A stretch of 64,000 nucleotides of DNA from Labilithrix sp. (GTDB lineage: Bacteria > Myxococcota_A > Polyangia > Polyangiales > Polyangiaceae): contig JAHBWF010000009.1 of the NCBI GenBank assembly GCA_019637105.1, positions 1-64,000 of the forward strand. Reading direction: 5' to 3'. The position numbers and the translations under genes are program-made. The notes below the pieces were generated by a model. That model ran no database searches. It saw only the letters and a program-made list of their open reading frames with translations, and had not been told where the DNA came from. Position 1 is the stretch's first letter. Each line of letters starts with the position of its first letter. Positions 1 to 8,614 of this stretch are shown here, one piece after another.

Positions 1-1
1 G

Positions 2-442
2 TACGGAGCGCCCCAGGCCGGTCCGCCCGTCATGATGGGCCTGGCGCCCCAGTACGGGAACTACGAGTTCAACGACTACGAGAACTCGATCCTCGAGAAG
101 ACCGCGAGCCGCGCGAAGCTCTGGGGGATCATCTCGACGACGATCGGCGCGCTCCAGGTCCTCGGGAGCTGCGGCATGTTCGCGAGCCCGGGGCTCGCGA
201 CCTACCTCCCGGCGGGCATCGTCGCGATCGTCGTCGGCGTGACGTTCATCGGCGCGGGCAACTCCCTGAAGGCCGTCACCACGACGCAGGGCAACGATCT
301 CATGCACCTGATGCAGGCGATGCAGAAGATGAGCACCGCGTTCATCATCGAGATCATCTGCGCCGTCATCGGCTTCGTGCTCGCGGTGATCGGCATCATC
401 CTCGTGATGTTCGTCCTCGTCGCTGCCGCGGCGACGTCGTAA
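2..442 (+). CDS. Small multi-pass membrane protein, 5' end outside window
   Basis: The frame is open from the first base of the window, so the gene probably begins upstream. The first ATG inside is at 32, but the preceding codons continue the Pro/Gly/Tyr-rich style (YGAPQAGPP), which suggests that a proline-rich N-terminus is cut off. After a charged stretch there are three hydrophobic segments: LWGIISTTIGALQVLG, a segment around IVAIVVGVTFIGAG, and a long C-terminal one ending FVLVAAAATS. This resembles small membrane proteins with a proline-rich cytoplasmic tail and a DUF-type helical core. I do not recognise a specific family, and no catalytic motif is visible. The next gene begins 10 bases after the stop, so the two are probably cotranscribed. 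Confidence 0.75.
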   Translation, partial: YGAPQAGPPVMMGLAPQYGNYEFNDYENSILEKTASRAKLWGIISTTIGALQVLGSCGMFASPGLATYLPAGIVAIVVGVTFIGAGNSLKAVTTTQGNDLMHLMQAMQKMSTAFIIEIICAVIGFVLAVIGIILVMFVLVAAAATS

Positions 443-452
443 AAAGCCGGTC

Positions 453-1418
453 ATGACCGTCACGGTCGAGGCGCTCTTCCGCGAGACCTTCCTCCCGCTG
501 TACCCGGAGGACGCGAGGAGCGACCTCGCCCGCGCGCGCCGCGAGGACGCGAACCCGGCGAACAACCCCAACGTCGTCGCCCACCTCGACGACGCGGCGC
601 GCGTCTTCGTCGAGATGGCGCCCGCGACGCTCGGCGTCGCCGCGAGCGCGCTCGACCTCGACTACAGCGACGCGAGCGTCCACCGCCTGAGCGCGGCGCT
701 CACTCCGGAGCGGCGCGATCGCCTGGCCTCGCAGGGCGCGCGCGGCACGTCGGACAACGTCCTGTTCAACTTCGTCGTCCACGGCGCGGCCTACGTCGGG
801 GCCTGCGTCGTCCGCGCGCACGGCGGCGCGTGGGCGGTCCGCCGCCCGCTCTGGGAGAGCCTCGTCCGCCTCTCCTCGCGCGCCGGCGAGGCCGATCTTC
901 CCGTCTTCCACTGGTGGCTCAAGTCGCTCGCGGATCCGAGCGCCGACGCGACGCTCCCGTCCCTCGCGGATCGCTACCGCGCGTACGTCGAGGTCCCCTG
1001 CGCGAGGCCGGAGGAGCTGCCGGTCATCGCGCCGCCCGATCGGGAGCTGCCGAAGATCGCGAAGGGCGTCCGCTATGATGTATTTTACAAATACCTGAAG
1101 GCTCACCTCCCGGAGCTCCGCGACGTCGGCGAGGCGTTCCCGTCGCCCGAGCGCTTCGCCGACTACGAGCTCGCGTCGCTCTCGTTCGATCTCGTCGGCG
1201 ACGGGCGCATGCTCGTCATCCACGGGCCGTCCAAGCACGGGCTCCACGCCTTCTGGATGACCAAGGAGGGCTTCGAGAAGGCCGCCTTCTGGCCGTGCGA
1301 CTCGTTCCCGGCGCCGATCCTCCGCGTGAAGGGCTCGGGCCCGACGCAGAAGATCGAGGTCTTGCTCTCGCGCGACGGGACCCCGTCGGCGATCGAGCTG
1401 CTCTGGTGGGGTCCGTGA
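453..1418 (+). CDS. Conserved hypothetical protein, 321 aa
   Basis: Soluble, acidic protein with no signal peptide or membrane segment. I recognise no family. The N-terminal half is helical and Ala-rich. The C-terminal third looks like a compact beta-rich domain (around RMLVIHGPSKHGLHAFWMT and IEVLLSRDG). It is placed 10 bases after a membrane protein, and its stop overlaps the GTG start of a sensor kinase by four bases (GTGA at 1415-1418), so it is translationally coupled to the kinase and may work with it. A short patch at 1071-1100 encoding YDVFYKYLK uses unusually AT-rich codons for this genome. Confidence 0.75.
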   Translation: MTVTVEALFRETFLPLYPEDARSDLARARREDANPANNPNVVAHLDDAARVFVEMAPATLGVAASALDLDYSDASVHRLSAALTPERRDRLASQGARGTSDNVLFNFVVHGAAYVGACVVRAHGGAWAVRRPLWESLVRLSSRAGEADLPVFHWWLKSLADPSADATLPSLADRYRAYVEVPCARPEELPVIAPPDRELPKIAKGVRYDVFYKYLKAHLPELRDVGEAFPSPERFADYELASLSFDLVGDGRMLVIHGPSKHGLHAFWMTKEGFEKAAFWPCDSFPAPILRVKGSGPTQKIEVLLSRDGTPSAIELLWWGP

Positions 1419-3157
1419 CGAAGAGGGCCGGCCTCGGCCGGATCTGGAACCTCCTCGTCGGCAAGACCGAGCGCCGCCTCGCGATGGTCATCCTCGTGAC
1501 CTCGATGGTCCCGCTCGCGGCCGCGCTCTACCTCGGCACGCAGATGTTCCGGCGCGCGTCGGCCGTCTGGTTCAACCCGGAGATCGGCGCGCAGCTCGAT
1601 CGCGGCGTCGACGTCTACAAGGACTACGTCAAGGCGATCAAGGACGACCTCAAGCACCAGACCGTCGCGATCGCGTCGGATCCCGTGCTCCGCGAGGCCG
1701 CGCGCAAGGGCAACGTCGAGACGATGGAGGCCGAGCTCGACGCGGTCTTCCCGCACTTCACGAGCCTCGTCGAGCTCCGCGTCCTCCACGGCCCGCCCGC
1801 GAACCCCGCGCCGCCGTACGACGCGGCCGAGGTGAGCGCGAAGACGATGGCCCACCGCGACCGCGGGCGGCCGGTCGACGCGGCGACCGAGAAGAGCCTC
1901 AGCCAGATCTACCCCTTGACCGACGAGCCCGAGGGCCCGTGCGTCCTCGCCACCTACGCGGTCTCGAGCAAGCGCCTCGACGAGCTCGAGAGCGCCGGCG
2001 AGGTCGTCAAGCGCTACCACCAGATCGAGGCCTCGCGCTCCGACGTCTACCAGGGCTACCTCAACGTCTACGCGCTGCTCCTCGGCGTCACCCTCGTCCT
2101 GACGGTGCCGCTCGGCATCTTCCTCGCGCGCGGCGTCACGCGGCGCATCAACCGCCTGTCGGCCGCGATCAACCTCGTGGCCGAGGGCGATCTCACGGTG
2201 CGCGTGCCGGTCACCGGCTCCGACGAGCTCACCGACCTCGCGCGGACCTTCAACCGCATGATCGGCGAGATCTCGCAGTCGCGCTCGCGCATCGAGTTCC
2301 TCCAGCGCATCGGCGCGTGGCAGGACATGGCGCAGCGCCTGGCCCACGAGATCAAGAACCCGCTCACGCCGATCCAGCTCGCCGTGCAGGAGTGCCACCG
2401 CAAGTACGCCGGCGACGACGCGCGCTACCGCGAGCTGCTCGACACGACGCGCGAGATCGTCGAGGAGGAGGTCGGCACGCTCCGCCGCCTCGTCGGCAAC
2501 TTCTCGAGCTTCGCCCGCCTCCCGCACGCCGAGCTCGCCGAGGCGAACCTCTCCGATTTCCTCCGCGACTGCGAGAACCAGCTCGGCCACCTCGAGGATC
2601 CGTCGCTCGGCGAGGGGTCCTCGGACGCCGAGCCCATCCCCTCGCAGAACGTCGAGATCCGCTGGGAGGTGCCGAAGGAGGCGATCTCCGTGGCGATCGA
2701 TCGCCAGATGTTGCGCCGGGTGATCGTCAACCTCGTGCGCAACGCCGTGCAGGCGATCCGCGACCAGCACGCGCGCGGCTCGCGGCCGGACGTCTCCGCC
2801 GCCCTCCCGTCGGGCGAAATGCTCGGGCGCGTCGTCGTCAGCGCGGCGCGCGAGGGAGACGGCGCGCGCATCGAGGTCGAGGACGACGGTCCGGGGATCG
2901 CGGCGTCGACGCGCGGGCGCATCTTCGACCCGTACTTCACGACGAAGGCGGACGGCACCGGGCTCGGGCTCGCGATCGTCAAGAAGGTCGTCGTCGAGCA
3001 CGGCGGCGAGATCGACGCGGGCCGGAGCGACCGCCTGGGCGGCGCCCGCTTCACGCTCCACCTCCCGGGCACCAAGATCCTCGCCATCGCCAGAGCGGCG
3101 CGCGAGGCCCGCGAGCGAGCGCGGCAGCAAGGCGTCGAGACGGGCGTCGGCGTCTGA
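1415..3157 (+). CDS. NtrY-like membrane sensor histidine kinase
   Basis: Transmembrane two-component kinase of 580 aa when read from the GTG at 1415, whose TGA overlap with the previous stop supports this start over upstream in-frame ATGs. Order: cytoplasmic N-terminus; first membrane segment (AMVILVTSMVPLAAALYLG); periplasmic sensor region of about 190 aa; second membrane segment (YALLLGVTLVLTVPLGIFLA); HAMP linker with FNRMIGEI; HisKA domain with LAHEIKNPLTPIQ (phosphoacceptor His311); and a HATPase_c domain with DDGPGIA, FDPYFTTK and GTGLGLAIVKK. The NPLTPIQ signature is typical of the NtrY branch. No response regulator gene is adjacent, so the partner is elsewhere. The signal sensed is unknown. 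Confidence 0.92.
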   Translation: MTKRAGLGRIWNLLVGKTERRLAMVILVTSMVPLAAALYLGTQMFRRASAVWFNPEIGAQLDRGVDVYKDYVKAIKDDLKHQTVAIASDPVLREAARKGNVETMEAELDAVFPHFTSLVELRVLHGPPANPAPPYDAAEVSAKTMAHRDRGRPVDAATEKSLSQIYPLTDEPEGPCVLATYAVSSKRLDELESAGEVVKRYHQIEASRSDVYQGYLNVYALLLGVTLVLTVPLGIFLARGVTRRINRLSAAINLVAEGDLTVRVPVTGSDELTDLARTFNRMIGEISQSRSRIEFLQRIGAWQDMAQRLAHEIKNPLTPIQLAVQECHRKYAGDDARYRELLDTTREIVEEEVGTLRRLVGNFSSFARLPHAELAEANLSDFLRDCENQLGHLEDPSLGEGSSDAEPIPSQNVEIRWEVPKEAISVAIDRQMLRRVIVNLVRNAVQAIRDQHARGSRPDVSAALPSGEMLGRVVVSAAREGDGARIEVEDDGPGIAASTRGRIFDPYFTTKADGTGLGLAIVKKVVVEHGGEIDAGRSDRLGGARFTLHLPGTKILAIARAAREARERARQQGVETGVGV

Positions 3158-3241
3158 CGGGCCGAGGCGCGCGCGCCGAGCTCGACGGCGCCGCGGGCCG
3201 ACCGCGTCGACGCGCTGCGCCTCGCTTGCTATGTCCATGCG

Positions 3242-3859
3242 ATGCTCGACGAGCCGGCTACTCCCACGACGGTCGACGCCGCCCGCGATCGCGAGCGGAG
3301 CGCCGCGCCGCCCCCGAGCAACCTCCGGGCGGCGTTGACGGTGCTGGCGCTCGCCGCCGGCTTCGCGCTCGTCCCGCGCCTGACGAGGGGCTGCGAGGGC
3401 CTCTCCCTCGACGAGGACGCGCCGGAGTTCAGCGCGCGGATCGTCGCGAACGCCGAGAACCTCGGCGGCGATCTGGCCGCCGGCGGCGCGCCGGCGACGC
3501 TCGACCTCAAGAGCCTGCGCGGACGCCCCGTCGTGCTCGACTTCTGGGCGACGTGGTGCGGCCCCTGCCAGGCGGAGGCGCCGATCGTGAACACGATCGC
3601 CCTCCGCTACAAGGACAAGGGCCTCGCGGTCGTCGGCGTCAACACCAGCGACATCGACGGCCTCGCCGAGCCCTTCGTGAAGAAGAAGGGCCTCGCCTTC
3701 CCGATCGTCTACGACGAGAACAACACGATCGCGAAGCAGTACGGGGTGTCGAACCTCCCCACGCTGATCGTCGTGTCGAAGACCGGGAAGATCGTCGCCA
3801 TCCGCCAGGGCGTCACGAGCGACAGCGCCCTCGACGAGATCGTCCGGCGCTACCTCTGA
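3242..3859 (+). CDS. Membrane-anchored TlpA/ResA-type thioredoxin
   Basis: Thiol-disulfide oxidoreductase of the TlpA/ResA/DsbE group, 205 aa. A short cytoplasmic N-terminus is followed by one uncleaved membrane helix (about residues 28-47, ALTVLALAAGFALVPRL). The thioredoxin fold follows, with the redox motif WCGPC at residues 105-109 and the cis-proline region NLPTLIVV near the end. Such proteins keep cysteines reduced outside the cytoplasmic membrane, often for cytochrome c maturation or metal-site assembly. No cytochrome maturation gene is adjacent; the CcmE-type gene in this window lies 12 kb away. The substrate is therefore open. The gene is monocistronic by spacing and faces the next gene. 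Confidence 0.92.
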   Translation: MLDEPATPTTVDAARDRERSAAPPPSNLRAALTVLALAAGFALVPRLTRGCEGLSLDEDAPEFSARIVANAENLGGDLAAGGAPATLDLKSLRGRPVVLDFWATWCGPCQAEAPIVNTIALRYKDKGLAVVGVNTSDIDGLAEPFVKKKGLAFPIVYDENNTIAKQYGVSNLPTLIVVSKTGKIVAIRQGVTSDSALDEIVRRYL

Positions 3860-3925
3860 AGGACCGTCCAACCTTCGGGATCGGCGACGCGCAGCGGCGC
3901 CGACGCGGAGGGTCGGGGCCCCCCA

Positions 3926-3943
3926 AAAAAGGCCGCGCTTTTT
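3926..3943. terminator. Possible bidirectional terminator between convergent genes
   Basis: An A-run and a T-run flank a GC core: AAAAAG (3926-3931) can pair with CTTTTT (3938-3943) around a six-base loop. On either strand the stem ends in a run of T, as in bidirectional intrinsic terminators. It lies between the thioredoxin gene and the convergent ABC ATPase. The stem is weak. The rest of the 3860-4103 gap shows nothing else I can name. Confidence 0.35.
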
Positions 3944-4103
3944 CCGGGCGGGAGGCGCGAGCCCTCCCGAGAGGACGTCGAGAAGAATCGGGCCAGGAGA
4001 ATCCTTGGCCAGACTCCGAGCCTCGGCGCCGTCCGAAGACGTCGGCCCCTCCGCGCGGCGGCGTGCGCCTGCCGGGCGGCGCGCCGGCGCCGTCCGCGAA
4101 CGT

Positions 4104-4949
4104 TCAAGCGCCGCGCGGGCCGCGCATCGGGAGGAAGAAGCGCGCGCCGGTGAGATCGTTGACGCCGCAATAGAGGTCGGCGTCGAAGGTCTCCTTGAGC
4201 GTCTTCCACGTCATGACGTCGGCGACGCCGCCGGCGGCGACGACGCGGCCGCTCTTCATCAGGACGACGCGATCGGCGAACTGCGCCGCGACGTTGAGGT
4301 CGTGCATCACGACGAGGCAGGCCATCCCGCGCTCCTTCACCTCGGTCGCGAGCAGCTCGTAGAGATCGAGCTGGTGGCGCACGTCGAGGAACGCGCCCGG
4401 CTCGTCGAGGAGGAGCACCTTCGGCTCCTGCGCCAGCGCGCGGGCCACGGCGACGCGCTTCTGCCCGCCGCCGGAGAGCGCGCGCGCCGGCCGCGACGCG
4501 AGCGCGCGGAGGTCGCAACGCGCGAGGGCGTCTTCCACGACGCGCTCGTCCTCGTCGCTCGCGCGCATCCAGCCGCCCTGATGCGGCGCGCGCCCCATCG
4601 CGACGACCTCGCGCACGGTGAAGCCGCCCGCGATCTCCTGCATCTGCTCGACGACGGCGAGGACGCGCGCGACGTCGGCGCGCGAGCGCGCGCCGAGCGG
4701 CTCGCCGAGGAGGCGGACCTCGCCGCTCCAGGGAGGGAGGAGGCCCGACGCCACGCGGACCAGGGTCGTCTTTCCTGCGCCGTTCGGACCCAGGACGCAG
4801 ACGATCTCCCCCGCTGCGACCCGGAGGTCGACCTGCCGGAGCTCCGCGGCGGCCAGCCCGACCCTACGGTCGAAAGACCCCCCGGAGCGCCCGGCTGGGC
4901 CGTACCCGGCAGTAACCTCATGAAGGGCCAGAGAATCTGTCACGGACAA
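4104..4949 (-). CDS. FecE/BtuD-type ABC transporter ATP-binding protein (orphan)
   Basis: ATPase subunit of an iron-siderophore/haem/cobalamin-type importer, 281 aa. Walker [10 protein letters not shown] is at residues 54-62, followed by a Q-loop region ([11 protein letters not shown]), the signature [15 protein letters not shown], Walker [13 protein letters not shown] and a switch histidine in VVMHD. The extended C-terminus after the switch region is usual for FecE/HmuV/BtuD proteins. The start is uncertain: TTG at 4949 or GTG at 4943. No permease or binding protein is next to it. The only binding-protein gene of this class in the window (48254-49165) also stands alone, so the two could serve one transporter (inference). 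The gene is divergent from phaR. Confidence 0.9.
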   Translation of the reverse strand: MSVTDSLALHEVTAGYGPAGRSGGSFDRRVGLAAAELRQVDLRVAAGEIVCVLGPNGAGKTTLVRVASGLLPPWSGEVRLLGEPLGARSRADVARVLAVVEQMQEIAGGFTVREVVAMGRAPHQGGWMRASDEDERVVEDALARCDLRALASRPARALSGGGQKRVAVARALAQEPKVLLLDEPGAFLDVRHQLDLYELLATEVKERGMACLVVMHDLNVAAQFADRVVLMKSGRVVAAGGVADVMTWKTLKETFDADLYCGVNDLTGARFFLPMRGPRGA

Positions 4950-5020
4950 ACGTTTCAGAGAGGTTTCGACGAAGCTTCTCGACGCTGCGCGTTGGTGTAT
5001 CTTGGATCCCAGGAGCTCCC

Positions 5021-5668
5021 GTGGAAAACAAGGCCCAAGAGAACGTTACCGATGACCGGCCGCGGCGCGTCATCAAGCGGTACTCCAACCGAAAACTCTA
5101 CGACACGAAGGACAGCCGTTACGTAACGCTCCTTCAGATCGCGGAGATGGTCCGCGGCGGCGAAGAAGTTCAGATCATCGACAACAACACGAAAGAGGAT
5201 CTCACCGAGGTCACCCTCGCGCAGATCATCTACGAGGAGCAAAAGCAGAAGGCGTCCTCGAGCCGCAACGTCCCGCTCCAGACGTTGAAGGACCTCATTC
5301 ACCAGCGCACGGAGAAGGTCCTCTCCGACCTCCGCGAGGGCCCCATCGGCCGGCTCATCCCCGGCGCGGGCAAGAGCGAGCCGCCGAGCAAGACGTCCCT
5401 CGTGGAGACGCCTCCGGCGAAGGCCGACGAGAAGGACAACGGAGCCGTGCCGCCGGCGCCGGCGTCCTCCCCGGGCAAGCCGAGCCTCGTCGAGCAAGCC
5501 AAGGAGACGTGGGAGGACTGGCAGACGAAGATCGACGAGCGCGTGAAGGCCGTCGTCCCGAACCTCCTGCCGTGGCAGCAGCTCCAGCACGAGATCAAAC
5601 GCCTGAACGCCCGTATCGAGGAGCTCGAGGCGAAGCTCAAGTCGTTGGGCGACAAGGACGCGTCGTAG
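5021..5668 (+). CDS. phaR: PHB/PHA accumulation regulator PhaR-like
   Basis: Regulator of polyhydroxyalkanoate storage, 215 aa. The N-terminal DNA-binding domain (about residues 14-75) carries the family signature [12 protein letters not shown], then [12 protein letters not shown] and [13 protein letters not shown]. The family represses phasin and PHA genes and is released by binding polymer. The middle is Pro/Ala-rich and unstructured. The C-terminus is a short coiled coil ([19 protein letters not shown]). The GTG start is well supported by AGGAG five bases upstream (5011-5015). No PHA synthase or phasin gene is in the window, so the targets are not visible here. Confidence 0.9.
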   Translation: MENKAQENVTDDRPRRVIKRYSNRKLYDTKDSRYVTLLQIAEMVRGGEEVQIIDNNTKEDLTEVTLAQIIYEEQKQKASSSRNVPLQTLKDLIHQRTEKVLSDLREGPIGRLIPGAGKSEPPSKTSLVETPPAKADEKDNGAVPPAPASSPGKPSLVEQAKETWEDWQTKIDERVKAVVPNLLPWQQLQHEIKRLNARIEELEAKLKSLGDKDAS

Positions 5669-5724
5669 GCGGAAAACCTCGCGGCCTTCCGCGGCTTCTG
5701 TCCCGATCGGCCGGCGGCGGAGCG

Positions 5725-5803
5725 CCTCCGCGCGCGTCGAATTGACGCGGAGGAGCGCGCCTTGCCTCGGCTCGAGACAAAAGGGCAAAGGCTTTTGCTG
5801 AGG
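5725..5803 (+). terminator. Two stem-loops after phaR, probable termination region
   Basis: CCTCCGCG (5725-5732) and CGCGGAGG (5746-5753) form a perfect 8-bp stem. Just downstream CCTCGG/CTGAGG (5765-5770, 5798-5803, one G-T pair) closes over CAAAAG/CTTTTG (5778-5783, 5792-5797). The stems lie between phaR and the sigma-factor gene. There is no strong T-run, so termination is inferred from position only. Confidence 0.35.
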
Positions 5804-5835
5804 TAGATCGGCGGAATAGTCGACTTAACATGGGA

Positions 5836-5862
5836 GTTACGCCCCTCAGAGAAAGGCGTAAC
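5836..5862. promoter_or_regulatory. Inverted repeat immediately upstream of ECF sigma start
   Basis: GTTACGCC (5836-5843) and GGCGTAAC (5855-5862) form a perfect 8-bp inverted repeat with an 11-base spacer, ending eight bases before the ATG at 5871. The spacer and right arm contain the only Shine-Dalgarno-like sequence (GAGAAAGG, 5849-5856). As RNA it could therefore mask the ribosome site; as DNA it could be an operator. Both readings are inference. Confidence 0.5.
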
Positions 5863-5870
5863 GACCCACG

Positions 5871-6533
5871 ATGAGCCTCCTTTCTACGCCTCCCCCGGCC
5901 CAGGCCGCCTCGGACACGTTCGCGGAGGAGGCCGTCGGGCACCTCGACGCGCTCTACGCGGTCGCGTGCAAGCTCACGCGTAACCCTTCGGAAGCCGAAG
6001 ACCTCGTCCAGGACACGCTCCTCAAGGCGATGCGGGCGCGCGAGCAGTTCCACGCCGGCACCAACCTCAAGGCGTGGCTGTTCCGCATCCTGACGAACAC
6101 CTTCATCAACAAGTACCGGCGCGGCGGGCTCGAGCGCTCGGTGCTCGAGGGCCCCGACGCCGATCCGCTCGTCGACGGCTGGGTCAGCGCCTCGACCATG
6201 CGGCAGCTGCGGGATCCCGAGCAGGCGGCGCTGCTCCCCATCGTGGAGGGCGAGGTCCAGCGGGCGCTCGACGCGCTGCCGACGGAGTTCAAGATCGCGG
6301 TCATCCTCTGCGACGTCGAGGAGTTCAGCTACGAGGAGATCGCGCAGATCATGGGCTGCCCCATCGGCACCGTGATGAGCCGCCTCCACCGTGGCCGAAA
6401 GCTCCTGCAGCGTTCTTTGTACAATCATGCGCTCGCACTCGGTATCGTGAAGGGTGAACCGGTGAGCGAGCGCGCGAACGACCAGCCCGCGGATCTCGCG
6501 GCTTACCGGGCCAAGAGGAGGGCCTCCGCTTGA
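5871..6533 (+). CDS. ECF-family RNA polymerase sigma factor
   Basis: Extracytoplasmic-function sigma factor, 220 aa. Region 2 is visible as LYAVACKLTRNPSEAEDLVQ through LKAWLFRILTNTFINKYRR (binding of core and the -10 element). Region 4 is visible as YEEIAQIMGCPIGTVMSRLH (helix-turn-helix for the -35 element), with a linker of usual size between them. The following gene starts inside its stop codon (TTGA) and encodes a zinc-finger anti-sigma factor. This is the classic pairing in which the sigma factor is held inactive until a stress signal releases it. An inverted repeat lies directly upstream of the start. Confidence 0.93.
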   Translation: MSLLSTPPPAQAASDTFAEEAVGHLDALYAVACKLTRNPSEAEDLVQDTLLKAMRAREQFHAGTNLKAWLFRILTNTFINKYRRGGLERSVLEGPDADPLVDGWVSASTMRQLRDPEQAALLPIVEGEVQRALDALPTEFKIAVILCDVEEFSYEEIAQIMGCPIGTVMSRLHRGRKLLQRSLYNHALALGIVKGEPVSERANDQPADLAAYRAKRRASA

Positions 6534-7468
6534 TTGGTGCAGTGATTCCTCCAGTGGATCGAGAAGCTTCACGTTGTGGTTCCGTAGCTCGTCTCCTCGG
6601 CGCCCACGCCGACGGTCAGCTCGACGCAGCCCGGACCCTCGAAGTCGACGACCACCTCGGACGATGCGAAACGTGCCGAGAGCGCGTCGCGCTCGACTGC
6701 GCGATCCGCGGCTCGCTCAAGAAGGCCGTGAAGACCACGACGCCGGACGACGTCCGCGCGCGCATGCTCGCCGCGATGGCGGGTCAGAGCGCGCGCGACG
6801 CCAAGCAGCGCGCCGACGCGGCCGACGCGGCCGCGGTCGCCGCGGCCGAGCTCGACGCGAGCCGAGACGGCGCGCTCGCCGCGGGCCGTCCGGCGATGCT
6901 CCGCCACTGGCGGACGATGCTCCCCCTCAGCGCCGCCGCGGCGATCGCCCTCGCGTGGGGCTTCGCCGGCCAGCAGCCGATGGCCGGCGCGGACGGCTCC
7001 GCGCGCCTCGGCGCAGGCTTCAGCAACGACGAGCTCGTCAACCAGTTCGTCGACGTGCACCGCCGCCCGATCCGGCCCGAGACGCCGGATCCGAAGGAGG
7101 TCCGCGCCTTCGAGCGCGAGGTCGGCGTGCCGGTGCACGTCCCGCAGCTCGAGAAGAACGCGCGGTTCGTCGGCGGCCGTCTCCTGCCCGTCCAGGGCGG
7201 CGAGCGCGCGGCGATGCTCCAGTACGAGATCGCCCAGGCGAACGGCGGCGTCCAGCGCGTGAGCGTCTTCATCTACGATCCGCGGCGCGTGCAGATCCGC
7301 AGCGCCGAGCACCTCCAGCCGCGCGCCGTCGGGACCGCGCAGGTCCGCGTGGGTCAGGCGCACGGCTACTCGCTGGCCGTCGCGCAGCACGGCCAGGTGG
7401 GCTACGCCGTCGCGAGCGATCTCGAGGACGCGAGCGCGCAGTACGCCGTGGCCGCGGACCGCGAGTAG
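6530..7468 (+). CDS. Membrane-anchored zinc-finger anti-sigma factor
   Basis: Predicted anti-sigma factor (zf-HC2 family) of 312 aa, coupled to the ECF sigma gene by a TTGA overlap; GAGGAGGG just upstream serves as ribosome site. The ZAS motif HxxxCxxC is present as His42, Cys46 and Cys49. A long Ala-rich linker leads to a single membrane segment at about residues 130-148 (LPLSAAAAIALAWGFAG). The roughly 165-residue C-terminal part would be extracytoplasmic and is the likely sensor. It shows alternating hydrophobic strands (GGVQRVSVFIYDP, GYSLAVAQHGQVGYAVASD). The ZAS zinc site suggests redox or envelope stress sensing, but the trigger cannot be read from sequence. Confidence 0.88.
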   Translation: MIGAVIPPVDREASRCGSVARLLGAHADGQLDAARTLEVDDHLGRCETCRERVALDCAIRGSLKKAVKTTTPDDVRARMLAAMAGQSARDAKQRADAADAAAVAAAELDASRDGALAAGRPAMLRHWRTMLPLSAAAAIALAWGFAGQQPMAGADGSARLGAGFSNDELVNQFVDVHRRPIRPETPDPKEVRAFEREVGVPVHVPQLEKNARFVGGRLLPVQGGERAAMLQYEIAQANGGVQRVSVFIYDPRRVQIRSAEHLQPRAVGTAQVRVGQAHGYSLAVAQHGQVGYAVASDLEDASAQYAVAADRE

Positions 7469-7513
7469 CGGTTCGGGCTCCCGAACGAGCGCCCCGGACC
7501 ACGCGCCCCGGAC

Positions 7514-7535
7514 CACGCGTCCGCGGGCGCGTTTT
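7514..7535 (+). terminator. Intrinsic terminator after sigma/anti-sigma operon
   Basis: ACGCGTCC (7514-7521) pairs with GGGCGCGT (7525-7532, one T-G pair) around a three-base loop and is followed directly by T residues. It ends the sigma/anti-sigma operon before gshB. Confidence 0.55.
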
Positions 7536-7639
7536 CGTCGACGGACGCCCGCCGCGCCCGCGCGCGGCGAGCCCGAGCGCGGCGAGCGACGGTACATTCT
7601 CGTGGGGAGCTGTACTAAGGTGCGTCGGGAGGTCATCGC

Positions 7640-8611
7640 ATGCGGTTCGTCTACGTGATGGATCCGATGGATCGGGTGCTGCCCGACAAGGATACGTCGT
7701 TCGCGTTCCTGCGCGCCGCGCAGGGCCGTGGTCACGAGTCCCTCCACTGCGAGGCGCGCGATCTGTTCGTGCGGAACGGCGACCTGTACGCGCGCGTCCG
7801 TCAGCTCACGGTGAGCGATTCGCTGCCGCACGCGACGTTCGGCGCGAGCTCGGAGGTCCGCCTCGCCGACGTCCAGGCGGTGTTCATCCGCAAGGACCCG
7901 CCGTTCGACAACATGTACCTGATGGCGACGCTGCTCCTCGAGCGCGTCCGCGGTCGCACGGTGCTGATCAACGATCCGCGAGGCCTCCGCGAGGCCAACG
8001 AGAAGCTCTACACGCTCAACTTCGCGCGCTGGATGCCCCGGACGATCGTGACCTCGCACGAGGACACGATCTTCGACTTCGTGAAGGAGATCGGCGGCAC
8101 CGGCGTCATCAAGCCGCTCGACCTCGCCGGCGGCTCGGGCGTGATGATGCTCCGCGCGGGCGACAAGAACGCCCGGGCGATCGTGCAGCTCCTCTCGGAC
8201 GAGGGCCGGCGCCTCGTGATGGTGCAGGAGTTCATCGCGGACGTGGAGAACGGCGACAAGCGCGTGCTCTTGCTCGGCGGCGAGGTGCTCGGGGCGATCA
8301 ACCGCGTCCCGCGATCGGACGATCTCCGGTCGAACATCCACGTCGGCGGGAGCGTCGAGCCGTACGAGGTCACCGACGTCGAGCGGGCGATCGCCAAGGA
8401 CCTCGCGCCGCGCCTCGCGGCCGACGGCCTCGTCTTCGTGGGCCTCGACGTCATCGGCGGCAAGCTCACCGAGGTCAACGTCACGTCGCCGACCGGGATC
8501 CAGCAGATGAGCCAGCACCACGGGCGCGACCTCGCGGTCGACGTGATCGAGTGGGTGGAGCGCGCGGCCGAGGACTATCGCCCCAACATGAAGAGCATCC
8601 CCGGTTACTGA
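7640..8611 (+). CDS. gshB: Glutathione synthetase
   Basis: ATP-grasp ligase that joins gamma-glutamylcysteine to glycine, 323 aa, close to the usual 315-320 aa of bacterial GshB. Recognisable parts are the N-terminal fold (MRFVYVMDPM, with IRKDPPFDNMYL), the ATP-grasp loop VIKPLDLAGGSGV, the VQEFI/GDKRVLLL region and the metal-binding end LTEVNVTSPTGIQQM. No gshA is nearby. A two-FHA-domain protein starts three bases after its stop and is probably cotranscribed. Confidence 0.95.
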   Translation: MRFVYVMDPMDRVLPDKDTSFAFLRAAQGRGHESLHCEARDLFVRNGDLYARVRQLTVSDSLPHATFGASSEVRLADVQAVFIRKDPPFDNMYLMATLLLERVRGRTVLINDPRGLREANEKLYTLNFARWMPRTIVTSHEDTIFDFVKEIGGTGVIKPLDLAGGSGVMMLRAGDKNARAIVQLLSDEGRRLVMVQEFIADVENGDKRVLLLGGEVLGAINRVPRSDDLRSNIHVGGSVEPYEVTDVERAIAKDLAPRLAADGLVFVGLDVIGGKLTEVNVTSPTGIQQMSQHHGRDLAVDVIEWVERAAEDYRPNMKSIPGY

Positions 8612-8614
8612 TCG

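Noticed and set aside
1163..3871. Long minus-strand open frame (902 codons) opposite the sensor kinase and thioredoxin genes
   Set aside because: An antisense shadow typical of very GC-rich DNA. Its translation is low-complexity Arg/Asp/Glu/Ala/Leu, and it lies over genes with clear domains.
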